From assembly GCA_030153045.1 (NCBI GenBank), contig JASLID010000087.1, forward strand, positions 1 through 36,863: 36,863 nucleotides of DNA, written 5' to 3'. The DNA comes from Flavobacterium sp. (GTDB taxonomy: Bacteria > Bacteroidota > Bacteroidia > Flavobacteriales > Flavobacteriaceae). A program made the position numbers and the translations under genes. The notes beneath the pieces were generated by a model that was not told the origin of the DNA, made no database searches, and saw only the letters and a program-made list of their open reading frames with translations. Of the stretch, positions 22,809 through 33,800 are shown piece after piece; positions within the stretch are counted from its first letter, which is position 1, and each line of letters starts with the position of its first letter.

Positions 22809-25800
22809 GTGATAGTACATAAATACGTAAAAAAAAGCCTTAAAATACTCGCCTGGACAGTAGGTTCTATTATCGGGCTGTTCCTTCTTTTGGTCTTATT
22901 AGTCCAAGTCCCCGCGGTACAAAATAAAATTAAAGACAAGGCTGTTAGGTATCTGGAAGGGAAGATTCATACTCCAGTGCGTATTGGCAGAGTTGAAATA
23001 GGTTTACCCAAAAAGATCATATTAAAAGATGTTTATTTTCAAAGTCAATCTGGTGACACTTTACTCGCTGGAGAGAAAATAGCTGTCGATATCAGCTTAT
23101 TTAAACTGTTTGATGATGAAGTGGAAATAAATTCCATTCATTTAAAAAACATGACTGCCAATGTCAAACGGGACAAAGATTCCATCTTCAACTTCGATTA
23201 TATTATAGATGCTTTTGCTTCTAAAGAACCCAAGAAGACCAATAAGGAAATGAAGTTTTCCATTCACAACATCAATCTGGATGACATCCAAATGCGTTTT
23301 GATGATGCCATCACCCAAAACAATCTGAAGGTTTCATTGGGTCATTTTGATACTCGAATGAAATTATTTGACATCAAAGAAATGAATTTCGAGATTCCAA
23401 AGATTGCGCTCCATGGACTGACAGTTAAACTAAAACAAGGAGAGCTGCTTCGGGAAATTACTACGAATACCATTGTCACTGCAGATTCTCTGATTAAGAA
23501 GCGTCCTGATCTTAGAATCAAATTGGGACAAATAGATTTATCCAAAATAAACGTCAGCTATGACAATGTGGGTACCCAACTAAATAGTGGTCTTTCGTTA
23601 GAAAAACTTTTTATTGCTTTTACTGAGACCAATTTACCCCAACAGCGAATTGCTATTGATAGGTTCGAACTTGAAGGTGTTAAAGGCGGATTGACTTTAG
23701 GCAAATACGATCGTAAACTAGACATCAAAACCCTTCCAAGACAAGCCATACCCGACTGGAAACTTAGTTTGGCCAATACCAGTATTAAGAAGGTAGATTT
23801 CCGATTTGATGATGAAAACACGCCAAAAGCAACCCGAGGCATCGATTACAAACACCTGAACATACAGCAGTTCCAATTGGAAGCTAAAAACTTAAAGTAT
23901 AGTCCAACCGTTTTTACGGGAAACATTCAATCTTTTGCAGTTAAAGAACAAAGCGGTCTGCATGTCGAAAAGCTACGTACCGATTTTGTCTATACTCCTC
24001 AAGGTGTGCAATTGAAAAAACTGTATGTTAAAACACCACAGTCACTGGTGCGTAATGAAGTAACCGTGATTTATCCTTCTATAACAACCATAAAAAACAA
24101 TCCAGGTTTACTGGGTTTGAATGCTAACCTGCAACAAAGTAAGGTAGCCTTTAAAGACGTGTTGCTCTTTGCACCAGAACTAACACCCATTCCTTTTTTT
24201 AAAAATCATCAAAATGACATAGCCCATATTAACGGGCGTATTACAGGTCGACTTAACGATATGGTTTTCTCTAAAATGGATATTAGCGGAATAGGTTCTT
24301 CCAAAATCTCCGCTAGTGGTAGAATTATCGGTTTACCCGATGCAAAGAAAGCGTGGTATAACTTAGATATCAAGAATCTACAGGCGAGTGCTAAAGATAT
24401 TCCTCAGTTTTTTGGTTCTGATATTCTTCCGACCAATATTCAATTTCCGGAGCAGATGGCAATTAAAGGGACTTTTAAAGGCAAACCGAATAACTTCAAC
24501 ACCAATCTCGCCATAAACAGTAGTTATGGGGCTGCTCGTATCAAGACCACTTTCGATAACCGAATCAAGAATAGAGAAAAATACAATGGCATTGCCGAAC
24601 TGAATGATTTTGACCTTGGAAAACTAATCAAAGACAAATCGATTGGAAAACTTACCCTGAAAGCCAATATAAAAGGTACAGGATTGAACCCGAAAACTGC
24701 CACTGCCACAGTAGATGGACAGATGCGCAAAGGAGTGTTTAATGGTTATGCTTATCAAAACTTAAATGTAAAAGGAGCTATTGTTAATGGACGTTACAAT
24801 GCCACGGCCCGTATCAACGATCCAAATCTGGAGTTTGATTTGGTATCAGAAGGCAGTTTTAAAGACAAGTATCCACAAGTCAATATCAAACTGAATGTAG
24901 ATATCGCCGATTTAGAAAAACTAAACCTCCATGCCGGCCCTTTAAAACTCAGAGGACAACTCGATGCTGAAATCGCTACCGCCGATATCGATTATCTTAA
25001 CGGAACAATTACTGCGCATCATTTGCTTTTGGTGAATGAAAAAGGACAGTTCCAATTAGATGCTATTAACGTTATTGCCACAGCCACTCCTGAAAGCAAT
25101 ACATTACAAGTGCAATCTCAATTTTTAAAAGCAGACATTAAAGGAAAGTATCAGTTGAGTCAGGTGGCAAATGCCATTACAAATTCGATAGCGAAGTATT
25201 ATGACGTACAACCGTCAGTCAAGACTAAAACAACACAACCACAACAATTTGAATTTAATGTCAGCGTGAATGATGATCCAATAGTAATGAAACTCTTTCC
25301 GGAGATTAAACAACTGGAACCTATAAGTCTCATTGGACGCTATAACAGCGTGAACGATACGATTGTCCTGAACGCTTCCATTCCAAAGCTTATTTATGGC
25401 TCCAATACCATTAGCAATAGTGTCATTAAAGTGAATACGGTAGACAATGCTTTGGTGTACAACGCCTCTATTGGTGAGATAAAAAACACCCAATTCCGTC
25501 TGCCTAATACGTTAATTGAAGGAAATGCAAAAGACAATCTGCTCACGTACAAATTGCAGCTGCGGGATGACAAAGCCAAAGACCAATACGTTGTGGCCGG
25601 AACTTTAAAAGCGATTGACGGTACTACTGAAATTCATTTGTTACCTCAAGAATTGCTATTGAATTACGAAAAGTGGAGTCTGTCTGATAACAACCTCATC
25701 CGTTTTGGAAATCAAGGAATCTATGCCGATAATTTTGTATTGCGTAATGGCAATAGTGTTTTAGAATTACAGTCGCAGTTTGAAGGGGCAAACGCACCGT

Positions 25801-27884
25801 TGGTTATTAATTTCACCGATTTTAATATAGAAACCATTTCGCGCATGGTACAGCAGGAATCGCTGGCTTTTGGCGGACTCATCAATGGTGTTGTGATGCT
25901 GGAAAACCTCGCAGTACAACCGGTGCTTACTTCTGATCTTACCATAAAAGACTTTACATATAAGAAAGAGACCATTGGAGATATTAGCTTAAAAGTCAAT
26001 AATAAAGTAGCCAATACTTATGCTGTACAAGCTACACTTACCGGACAAGGAAATGACGTTGCTGTTGACGGAATTTACCAAAATGCCAACAGAAATTTTG
26101 ACTTAAACCTTGACTTAAAGCAATTGAACTTGGCAAGCATTCAGCCGTTTACTGCCGAACAGCTTTCCAAAAGCAGCGGTCATGTTTCCGGGAAATTCCA
26201 TATCAAAGGCACTGCAGACGCACCTAAAGTTGTAGGTAATTTGCAATTTCACAACGGTGCATTTACAGTAACGAAGTTAAACTCATCGTTTCAATTGTTG
26301 AATGATTCGATTTCATTTACCGAAGAAGGCATGCAGTTTAAAAATTTCAGCTTGTCAGATTCTGAGAAAAACACACTACAACTGCGTGGAAAAATTGACA
26401 CCCCTAACTACCGAGACTTTGCTTTTAGTCTGAGAATTGATGCAGATAATTTTAAAGTGTCCAATTCGACAGCAAAAGACAATGATCTCTATTACGGAAA
26501 ACTGTTTGTCGATACGCATTTGCGTGTGAAAGGGGATTTAAACAAACCGATAGTTGATGGAAATATCAAAGTCAATAAAAACACGGAATTAACCATTGTA
26601 TTACCACAATCGGATCCGTCCATTGCCGACAGGGAAGGTATTGTGGAATTTATCGACCAAGATGCACCACCAATAGATAAAAGATTAGTCATTGCTAAAG
26701 ATTCACTCAGCCAGTCGAAATTTAAAGGAATGAACGTCTCCGTCAATATTGAAATTGATAAAGAAGCCGAACTGACCATGATTATCGACAAAGGAAATGG
26801 AGATTACCTAAAACTAAAAGGAGAGGCTCAACTTACGGGAGGTGTTGACGAATCAGGAAAAACTACCTTAACCGGACGTTATGAGCTAAAAGAAGGAACC
26901 TATGAAATGACTTTTAATTTCTTGAAAAGGAAGTTTGAAATCCGTGATGGCAGTTATATTCTCTGGACGGGTGAACCTACCACTGCCGATATCAATATCA
27001 CTGCAGTCTATAAAACAAAAACCGCACCTATTGATTTGCTGGACGACCAATTGGGAGATGTTTCACCAACCGTTAGAAATACATACAAACAACGCATCCC
27101 TTTCGAAACCTTGCTGAAAATGAAAGGCGAATTGCTGAAACCTGAAATTACTTTCGACATTACATTGCCTGAAGGTAATTACAACGTTTCTTCTGAAATT
27201 GTAAGCAATACCCGAGCCAAACTGGAGCAATTGCGTCAGCAACCGGACGAAATGAACAAACAGGTATTTGCATTGTTATTATTGAATCGTTTTATTGGAG
27301 AAAATCCTTTTGCCAACGAGTCAGGAACTGGAGCGGAAAGGCTCGCCAGACAAAGCGTCAGCAAGCTGATGTCGCAGCAGCTGAATAATCTTGCAGGGGA
27401 TTTAATTAAAGGGGTTGAACTTGATTTTGATTTAGAATCTTCCGAGGATTATACGACAGGGGTTAAAGAAAACCGTACCGATTTGAATGTGGGTGTTTCC
27501 AAACAATTGTTGAATGACCGATTGAAAGTTACCGTAGGAAGCAGTTTTGGCATTGAAGGACCTGACCAAGCCAACAGAGAAGCTACTAATATAGCTGGGG
27601 ATGTTTCTTTAGATTACCAATTGTCTAAAGACGGAAGGTATGTTCTGAGAGCCTATCGCAAAAACGAATATCAAGTAGCGTTGCAGGGACAGATTATTGA
27701 GACCGGAGTAGCTTTTATCATTACCATGGATTACAATAAATTCCGAGAACTTTTTCATCGTTCAGAAGAAGAAAAAGAATTGGAAAATGATATGAAAAGA
27801 AAAAGAAGAGAAGAGAGAGCATTGAAAAAAGAACAGGAAGCACAACCTGAACCAGCCAAAGAAACAGAAGAAAAAAAAGTATAA
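22809..27884 (+). CDS. tamB: TamB-like translocation and assembly module protein
   Basis: A 1691-residue AsmA/TamB-family protein that spans the periplasm as a long beta-groove and carries lipids or proteins toward the outer membrane. There is one N-terminal transmembrane helix (about 11-31, LAWTVGSIIGLFLLLVLL), hundreds of residues of repeated beta strands, and a C-terminal TamB (DUF490) domain (about 1330-1650, for example FLKRKFEIRDGSYILWTGEPTTADINI split here as two motifs, ILWTGEP and ADINITAVYKT). The tail (about 1655-1691) is Lys/Glu-rich. The start is GTG at 22809, because an in-frame TAA lies at 22803. The stop is one base before tamL, so the two form an operon. Confidence 0.93.
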   Translation: MIVHKYVKKSLKILAWTVGSIIGLFLLLVLLVQVPAVQNKIKDKAVRYLEGKIHTPVRIGRVEIGLPKKIILKDVYFQSQSGDTLLAGEKIAVDISLFKLFDDEVEINSIHLKNMTANVKRDKDSIFNFDYIIDAFASKEPKKTNKEMKFSIHNINLDDIQMRFDDAITQNNLKVSLGHFDTRMKLFDIKEMNFEIPKIALHGLTVKLKQGELLREITTNTIVTADSLIKKRPDLRIKLGQIDLSKINVSYDNVGTQLNSGLSLEKLFIAFTETNLPQQRIAIDRFELEGVKGGLTLGKYDRKLDIKTLPRQAIPDWKLSLANTSIKKVDFRFDDENTPKATRGIDYKHLNIQQFQLEAKNLKYSPTVFTGNIQSFAVKEQSGLHVEKLRTDFVYTPQGVQLKKLYVKTPQSLVRNEVTVIYPSITTIKNNPGLLGLNANLQQSKVAFKDVLLFAPELTPIPFFKNHQNDIAHINGRITGRLNDMVFSKMDISGIGSSKISASGRIIGLPDAKKAWYNLDIKNLQASAKDIPQFFGSDILPTNIQFPEQMAIKGTFKGKPNNFNTNLAINSSYGAARIKTTFDNRIKNREKYNGIAELNDFDLGKLIKDKSIGKLTLKANIKGTGLNPKTATATVDGQMRKGVFNGYAYQNLNVKGAIVNGRYNATARINDPNLEFDLVSEGSFKDKYPQVNIKLNVDIADLEKLNLHAGPLKLRGQLDAEIATADIDYLNGTITAHHLLLVNEKGQFQLDAINVIATATPESNTLQVQSQFLKADIKGKYQLSQVANAITNSIAKYYDVQPSVKTKTTQPQQFEFNVSVNDDPIVMKLFPEIKQLEPISLIGRYNSVNDTIVLNASIPKLIYGSNTISNSVIKVNTVDNALVYNASIGEIKNTQFRLPNTLIEGNAKDNLLTYKLQLRDDKAKDQYVVAGTLKAIDGTTEIHLLPQELLLNYEKWSLSDNNLIRFGNQGIYADNFVLRNGNSVLELQSQFEGANAPLVINFTDFNIETISRMVQQESLAFGGLINGVVMLENLAVQPVLTSDLTIKDFTYKKETIGDISLKVNNKVANTYAVQATLTGQGNDVAVDGIYQNANRNFDLNLDLKQLNLASIQPFTAEQLSKSSGHVSGKFHIKGTADAPKVVGNLQFHNGAFTVTKLNSSFQLLNDSISFTEEGMQFKNFSLSDSEKNTLQLRGKIDTPNYRDFAFSLRIDADNFKVSNSTAKDNDLYYGKLFVDTHLRVKGDLNKPIVDGNIKVNKNTELTIVLPQSDPSIADREGIVEFIDQDAPPIDKRLVIAKDSLSQSKFKGMNVSVNIEIDKEAELTMIIDKGNGDYLKLKGEAQLTGGVDESGKTTLTGRYELKEGTYEMTFNFLKRKFEIRDGSYILWTGEPTTADINITAVYKTKTAPIDLLDDQLGDVSPTVRNTYKQRIPFETLLKMKGELLKPEITFDITLPEGNYNVSSEIVSNTRAKLEQLRQQPDEMNKQVFALLLLNRFIGENPFANESGTGAERLARQSVSKLMSQQLNNLAGDLIKGVELDFDLESSEDYTTGVKENRTDLNVGVSKQLLNDRLKVTVGSSFGIEGPDQANREATNIAGDVSLDYQLSKDGRYVLRAYRKNEYQVALQGQIIETGVAFIITMDYNKFRELFHRSEEEKELENDMKRKRREERALKKEQEAQPEPAKETEEKKV

Positions 27885-27885
27885 T

Positions 27886-30198
27886 ATGAAAACCAAAAGC
27901 GTATATTATTTTCTTTTTTTGCTAATGATCCTCATAACATGGTCTTGCAGCAATACCAGACATCTACCCGAAGGGGAGTTACTTTACGTGGGCGGAAAAG
28001 TAAAAGTGATTGATACTTCCGTTTCCCGAAAGGAACGTAAATCGATGGAGAGAGAATTGAAAGGACTGCTGCGTCCAAAACCTAATTCTAAAATCCTTGG
28101 ACTTCGTCCGAAATTATTCTTCTACAATTTGGCAGGAGAAACTAAAAAGGAAAAAGGATTCCGTTACTGGTTACGCAACAAAGTAGGAGAACCTCCTGTG
28201 TTATTCAGCCAAGTTGACTTGACTTACACGAAGAACTTGTTGCAGAATTATTCGGAAAACCGAGGCTATTTTAAAGCCAAAGCATCGGCCGATTCTACCA
28301 AAAGAGGGAAACATGCCACAGCAGAATATGAAGCACATCCTGGCAAACAATACCATATCAAAGAAGTTAAATTCCCTACAGATTCTACAACATTGGGTAT
28401 AGCAGTCGCTGCAACTCAGGAGAAAACCCTTTTGAAGACTGACGATGGCTATGATTTAGATAGAATAAAGGCTGAACGCGTTCGAATTGACGCCCGACTC
28501 AAAGAACAAGGCTTCTACTATTTTGGCCCTGATTATCTGAAAGTTCAGGTAGACAGCACAGTAGGTACTTATGAAACCGATTTGATTGTGAAAGTAAAAG
28601 ACGAAACTCCCACACAGGCGAAGAAAGTTTATACTATTGGTAAAATAATTGTCTATCCTAATTATTCTATCAAAGATAGCAATCGCAAGCTAAAACAGCT
28701 GGAAAAAGACAGTACTGCGGTAGAATATTACCATGATTTTACCATTATTGATAAAGAGAAGTTATTCAATCCACGCATTTTTGACCGAACATTGTATTTT
28801 CATAAGAATGATTTGTACAACCGAACCAATCATAATCTTTCACTGAACCGATTGGTTAATCTTGGCACTTTTAAATTTGTGAAGAACCAGTTTAAAGTTT
28901 CTGATTCTATCGATCATGTGCTCGATGCTTATTATTATTTGACCCCGCTTAAAAAGAAATCAATCCGTATTGAAGTTTTGGGAAAAACCAATTCGGCGAA
29001 TTATACCGGAACTGAGTTGAGTGTAAACTGGAGTAACCGAAATACTTTTAAAGGAGCAGAACTGTTTACCATTTCACTTTTTGGTGGGTTGGAAGTGCAA
29101 ATATCCGGTCAAAATAACGGATTTGATGTTTACCGTATCGGTTCTGAAACCAGTTTGATTTGGCCACGTTTTATTGCCCCTTTCAAATTGCATTCTTCGA
29201 GTGGATTTGTACCTAAAACAAAAGCTACGCTGGGTTATGAATTTCAAAAAAGAGAACGATTGTATGCTCTTAATTCTTTTAAGGCTTCTTTCGGTTATTT
29301 GTGGAAAGAAAATATCCGCAAAGAGCACCAATTGAATGTTACAGATATCCGTTATGTTAGCCCAAATAATGTAACCGATTTGTATAGAGAACAAATAGCC
29401 GTTAATCCAACATTGGCTAAGGTCATTGAAAAACAGCTGATTTTTGGCCCTACCTATTCTTATACTTACACCAATACGATGGAAACTGCCAGAAAGCATA
29501 CCTTTTATTACAAAGGAATGTTTGACACCTCAGGAACACTTGCCGGAATCATATCTGGTTCGAATGTAAAAAAAGGAGATACAACTAAAGTATTTGGCGT
29601 TGCCTTCAGTCAATTTCTCAAGTTGGAAAACGATTTTCGTCATTATATGAAACTAGGACCTGAGTCTCAATTGGCGAGCCGTATCATTGTTGGTGCTGGT
29701 TATGGTTATGGCAATTCGACAGAACTTCCGTTTATTAAGCAGTTTTTTATAGGAGGAACCAATAGTATAAGAGCTTTTCGATCACGATCAATCGGACCGG
29801 GATCGTACCTTCCGGAAACCGAAACAAGTTCTTTTTTGCCAGATCAATCAGGTGATCTTAAATTGGAATTCAATACCGAATACCGTACAAAACTATTCAG
29901 TATTGTAAAAGGAGCCGTCTTTGTTGATGCCGGAAATATCTGGCTGATGCATAAAAACCCTGACAAACTAGGGGCAGAATTCTCTAAAAAATTCATCGAA
30001 CAAATTGCAGTGGGTACAGGAGTAGGACTGCGATTTGACCTTTCATTTTTACTATTGCGAACTGACTTTGCGTTTCCTCTCCGAAAACCTTATTTAGGAG
30101 AAGACTACCGTTGGGTGATTGATCAGATTGATTTTGGCAGTGGGTCATGGCGAAAAGAAAACCTCGTGTTTAATTTAGCTATTGGTTATCCGTTTTAA
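27886..30198 (+). CDS. tamL: TamA/BamA-like outer-membrane lipoprotein (TamL)
   Basis: A 770-residue Omp85-family protein. A lipoprotein signal (1-21, LITWSC with Cys 21) identifies the Bacteroidota TamL type, which is lipidated unlike proteobacterial TamA. POTRA-like repeats occupy about 35-400. The C-terminal 16-stranded barrel includes the family motif FFIGGTNSIRAFRSRSIGPG (about 620-640), with the Omp85 RGF/RAF signature, and ends in an aromatic residue (YPF). It starts two bases after tamB, so the products probably form a transenvelope complex. Length and motifs look intact. Confidence 0.93.
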   Translation: MKTKSVYYFLFLLMILITWSCSNTRHLPEGELLYVGGKVKVIDTSVSRKERKSMERELKGLLRPKPNSKILGLRPKLFFYNLAGETKKEKGFRYWLRNKVGEPPVLFSQVDLTYTKNLLQNYSENRGYFKAKASADSTKRGKHATAEYEAHPGKQYHIKEVKFPTDSTTLGIAVAATQEKTLLKTDDGYDLDRIKAERVRIDARLKEQGFYYFGPDYLKVQVDSTVGTYETDLIVKVKDETPTQAKKVYTIGKIIVYPNYSIKDSNRKLKQLEKDSTAVEYYHDFTIIDKEKLFNPRIFDRTLYFHKNDLYNRTNHNLSLNRLVNLGTFKFVKNQFKVSDSIDHVLDAYYYLTPLKKKSIRIEVLGKTNSANYTGTELSVNWSNRNTFKGAELFTISLFGGLEVQISGQNNGFDVYRIGSETSLIWPRFIAPFKLHSSSGFVPKTKATLGYEFQKRERLYALNSFKASFGYLWKENIRKEHQLNVTDIRYVSPNNVTDLYREQIAVNPTLAKVIEKQLIFGPTYSYTYTNTMETARKHTFYYKGMFDTSGTLAGIISGSNVKKGDTTKVFGVAFSQFLKLENDFRHYMKLGPESQLASRIIVGAGYGYGNSTELPFIKQFFIGGTNSIRAFRSRSIGPGSYLPETETSSFLPDQSGDLKLEFNTEYRTKLFSIVKGAVFVDAGNIWLMHKNPDKLGAEFSKKFIEQIAVGTGVGLRFDLSFLLLRTDFAFPLRKPYLGEDYRWVIDQIDFGSGSWRKENLVFNLAIGYPF

Positions 30199-30230
30199 CG
30201 GTCAATCATTTTCTAAAGCTCCATTATAAA

Positions 30231-30404
30231 ATACCTTCAAAATATTTAGTCATACCAAATTCAGATATCATTAATTTTAAATACATAAACTCAACAGAAG
30301 TATTGGAATCTGAATTAACAGAGGACGAAAAGAAAAACGTAGAAGAATATATAGACACTACTGAAGAAGCAAAATTTGGAGAAAAAGAAAACGCAGAAAA
30401 ATAA
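30231..30404 (+). pseudogene. Possible coding remnant without a start codon
   Basis: Plus-strand frame ending at 30402-30404. It reads KYLVIPNSDIINFKYINSTE, then a Glu/Lys-rich end of about 35 residues with EVLESELTEDEKKNVEEY and a final NAEK. The composition is protein-like (charged heptads, conserved-looking strand), yet no ATG, GTG or TTG in a suitable place opens it. It looks like the tail of a truncated gene between tamL and the defence locus. The antisense frame is Ser/Phe-rich and is judged to be a shadow. Family unknown. Confidence 0.3.
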
Positions 30405-30562
30405 ATATCCTCTTTCGAGAGCGTTTTAACCACGTGAAATTATTTATCATGTTCATACTTTCTCTTATGTAAAAGTATTCTGCTATAAATCCTCGCCTAT
30501 TTAAATTCACTAGGCGTTAGCTGTAATGGAATAAAAACTAAATTTCTGAAACAAAAATATCC

Positions 30563-30829
30563 TTAATCAGTGTCATCATTTTCTTCATCACTCTGATCTA
30601 CAACAGTTCGTTTTAAATACACTTCAGGCTCTGTTAATTCATAAAATAATTTTGAATGCCAATCTATTTTTGAATCAAAGGAAACTTCTAAATATTCCTT
30701 TTTATTCCCAAAATCGACTTCTATTGTATTTCCAATTATTTCAATGTCTTCTGAAACATAATCATTATTCAGAAGCAATTCTTCAACGACTTTTTTCATA
30801 ATTTCAGGGGTGACTATTTTTTGTTTCAT
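30563..30829 (-). CDS. Small acidic protein (88 aa) next to the NACHT gene
   Basis: An 88-residue soluble protein with helix-strand alternation (IMKKVVEELLLNN, IEIIGNTIEVDFG, KEYLEVSF) and an acidic tail (DQSDEENDDTD). No family is recognised. It starts 47 bases after the NACHT gene on the same strand, so it is probably cotranscribed. Small companions of NACHT or Avs-like genes can be regulators or immunity proteins, but here the role is only suggested by position. Confidence 0.6.
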   Translation of the reverse strand: MKQKIVTPEIMKKVVEELLLNNDYVSEDIEIIGNTIEVDFGNKKEYLEVSFDSKIDWHSKLFYELTEPEVYLKRTVVDQSDEENDDTD

Positions 30830-30876
30830 ATTGAGTAATTAAGTTAAATGAAAAGAATAAATTTATCTAATTTATT

Positions 30877-33800
30877 TTATGCAAATATTTCTTCTAATTT
30901 GAGTAATGCTTCATCAAAGCTAAGTGATTTTGATTGTACATTTAGATAACTTTTTTTAGAATCATCTATTAACTGGTTGATATAGAACAATTCATTATCT
31001 GAATTTATTTTTTCCACTCTATTTTTAATATTATTCAACTCAGCTTGTATTAAATCATGACTTTCTTTTTTCTTCGATAAGTTAGATACATAGGTTCTCA
31101 TAAAATCACCTAATCCACTAAATCCTATTTTATCTCTGTCTTCCGAATAAATTTTATTAAACAAATCATTTAAAATACTATAATCATCTATTACATCAAA
31201 ATTTACATAAGAGTTATAATTTATTGAAGGTGATTTATCCATATCTAAAAATAAGAAAACATGTTTTAGAGCTAGCGGTGAGTTTAATTCAAATAAAATA
31301 GATAATGCGGTTGAATAATAATAATTGTTTTCATCATCTATTTCAGTATTAAGATATTCAATTGCTTTTTCTTCACAGAATTTATTTTCAATTTTAAAAT
31401 CCATTAAAAGTTTCAAAGAAGACCAGCATTTATAACTTTTAACATCAATGCAAAGTTTTTTTAACAATTCAATATCACTAGACAGTTCTATGTATCGCTT
31501 AAGCTTACTGTCAACATTAAAACTGTACTCATCAACTAAAAAATATTCTTTAATTTTTGAAAATGTACTTGTCAGATTATTATCTAATGCATATTGAATA
31601 TGAATGTTCAAAGCAATAAAAGGCAACTTTTTACCAAGAAGATTTTCAATGATTCTTTTATTAAAAAGTTCATCATCATCAATTTTAAGCTTCAATAATT
31701 CTAAATTATTACCTTCTTCACTTGACTTATTAACATCAAAAAATTCAATACTATTTAAAAAGAATTCTTGAGATAAATCAAAATTAAATTTAGTTATAAA
31801 GAACAATATTACTTTTAACTTATCATAATCCTCAAGTAATTTGAAATGATTAATATCTATATACCCTATCACTTTATCAAATCGAATTTCATCAGAAGCC
31901 TTTACGCACCAATCGTATATAAATGCTTTTTGTTGAGTACTAATTTCAAAGTTATTAGAGTTATTTAAAGCCTGAATTTGAGATTTGACTTCCTTAATAA
32001 TTATAAGTTCATCTTCTAAAATATGCTCAATATCTTTAAATTCTAAATCAATTTTTTTTCTGTAAGCTATACTACTTAATAAGGAATATGAAAGTTCGAT
32101 TTTATTACCATAACCATTTTTATGATACCAATCTTGGTCAATGTCACGAATCCTAGTTGAATTAATTGACATTCCATATTCTTCAAAAATTTCATTTATT
32201 TTGGAAAGTAATTTTGTTTTATCAAACAATAAATCAAAATCTTCTTGTGGTCTATTTTTGTATTTTGCTATTAATTCTTCAAAATCTTCTGGATTTAAAA
32301 ATACTTCCTTAAAAACAAACCCCTTTTCTATCATGACATTATTAAATTTTTCTGCCAGTTTTCGATTACCATGATTTGCTATAACATTTCTGTAAAAATC
32401 CAAATTTTTACTTTCAATTGAGCCATTCGCAAATTTATCAATTACAAGTCCTATTGTTTGTTCATCTGTAATTGATGCAAGAAAGTACCCAACATTATCG
32501 AATGTAAAGTTCTCAATTAAATATTCAAAAGCCTTTAATTTACTGGTTGATTTGCTTTTTAAAAGCATTTTTTTCATAGGATTCTCTCTAAAAAAATATT
32601 TTGCTTTATCCTCAAAGGAAGAAAATAACTTAACTAAAAAATCTTCATCTAAATTTTCAAAATAAAGAGATCTATCAACAACTTCGTCTACAAATTGATT
32701 ATCTCTATAATTATTTTTAAATTCATCAAAATAGTATTTGGCAAATTCAATAAAATTAACTGACGATTTTAATTTAATAATCAATCTCTCAAGAACCCAA
32801 CTTGTCCCTCTTAATACATCATCTCTTACAGCTCTTTCAACAATTCCTCGATCTCTTAAAAATTCAGCTTTGACATACCAAAAGAAGTCATCAATATTTT
32901 CATAATCTTGAATTAATGAAAGTAAAGATCTATTAATTTGTTTATTAGTTTCATCTCTAAACAATACAAATATTTTATTCAAATATTCAGTATCATCTTC
33001 ACAAAGTTTTTGACCGTAAATACAGTCTAAAATATGAGATTTTATCATTTCAGAATTTTGAGAATTCTTTAATAGAATAAAAAAATTATCTTTAAAAGTT
33101 TCTTTTTTATTTACTGGAATTGTAAAATAAGTTAATAAATCTAGTGCTGAAATAATTATTCTAAAATGATTATTACTATCATTAATTAAGTCAACTAAAT
33201 AATCAAAATTAGCTTCACAATCTCCAAATTCTGCAATTTCTTTAACTGAGAAAGTTCTATTACTATTAATCCAAAATTTCTTTTCAATACATTCAATTTG
33301 AAAATAATGCTGAAAAACTTTAACTCTAAAATTTTCAATTCTATTTTTATCAGCCTTAAAAAGTATTTCAGATTCATTTGTTGTAAGCCAATTTATTAAT
33401 AAATTATATTTATTACCTCTTAAAATGTTTATTAAGAATGTAATAGTATTAAATAATGTGGGATGTGTTTTATTTGTTCCCTCTATTGAAATAAAACTTA
33501 TTATTTGTTCAAAACTTAACTCACTAATAGCTAATGCTGAAAAGTATTCTTGATAGTTTTTGTGTATGAATTTGAAGCTGTTGTTATCAAATGAACTTTG
33601 AATAAAATCTAATTTTACTAATCTATTATACTTAACTCCAAAAAGATTTTTCAATTCAACTTTATCAATACTTGTTTTCCTTGTTAATTCTAAAATAAGT
33701 GAGAAAATCTTATAAACTTCTATATCATCATTTGACAATTCAGATTTAATATCTTCGTAAATTTCTGAAGGATTATTAGGTAAATTATCATGGTTTTCAA

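Noticed and set aside
29074..29499. Minus-strand frame of 141 codons
   Set aside because: Lies wholly inside tamL on the opposite strand and has no recognisable motif; treated as a shadow.
30224..30433. Minus-strand frame of 69 codons
   Set aside because: Ser/Phe-rich low-complexity mirror of the Glu/Lys-rich plus-strand remnant.
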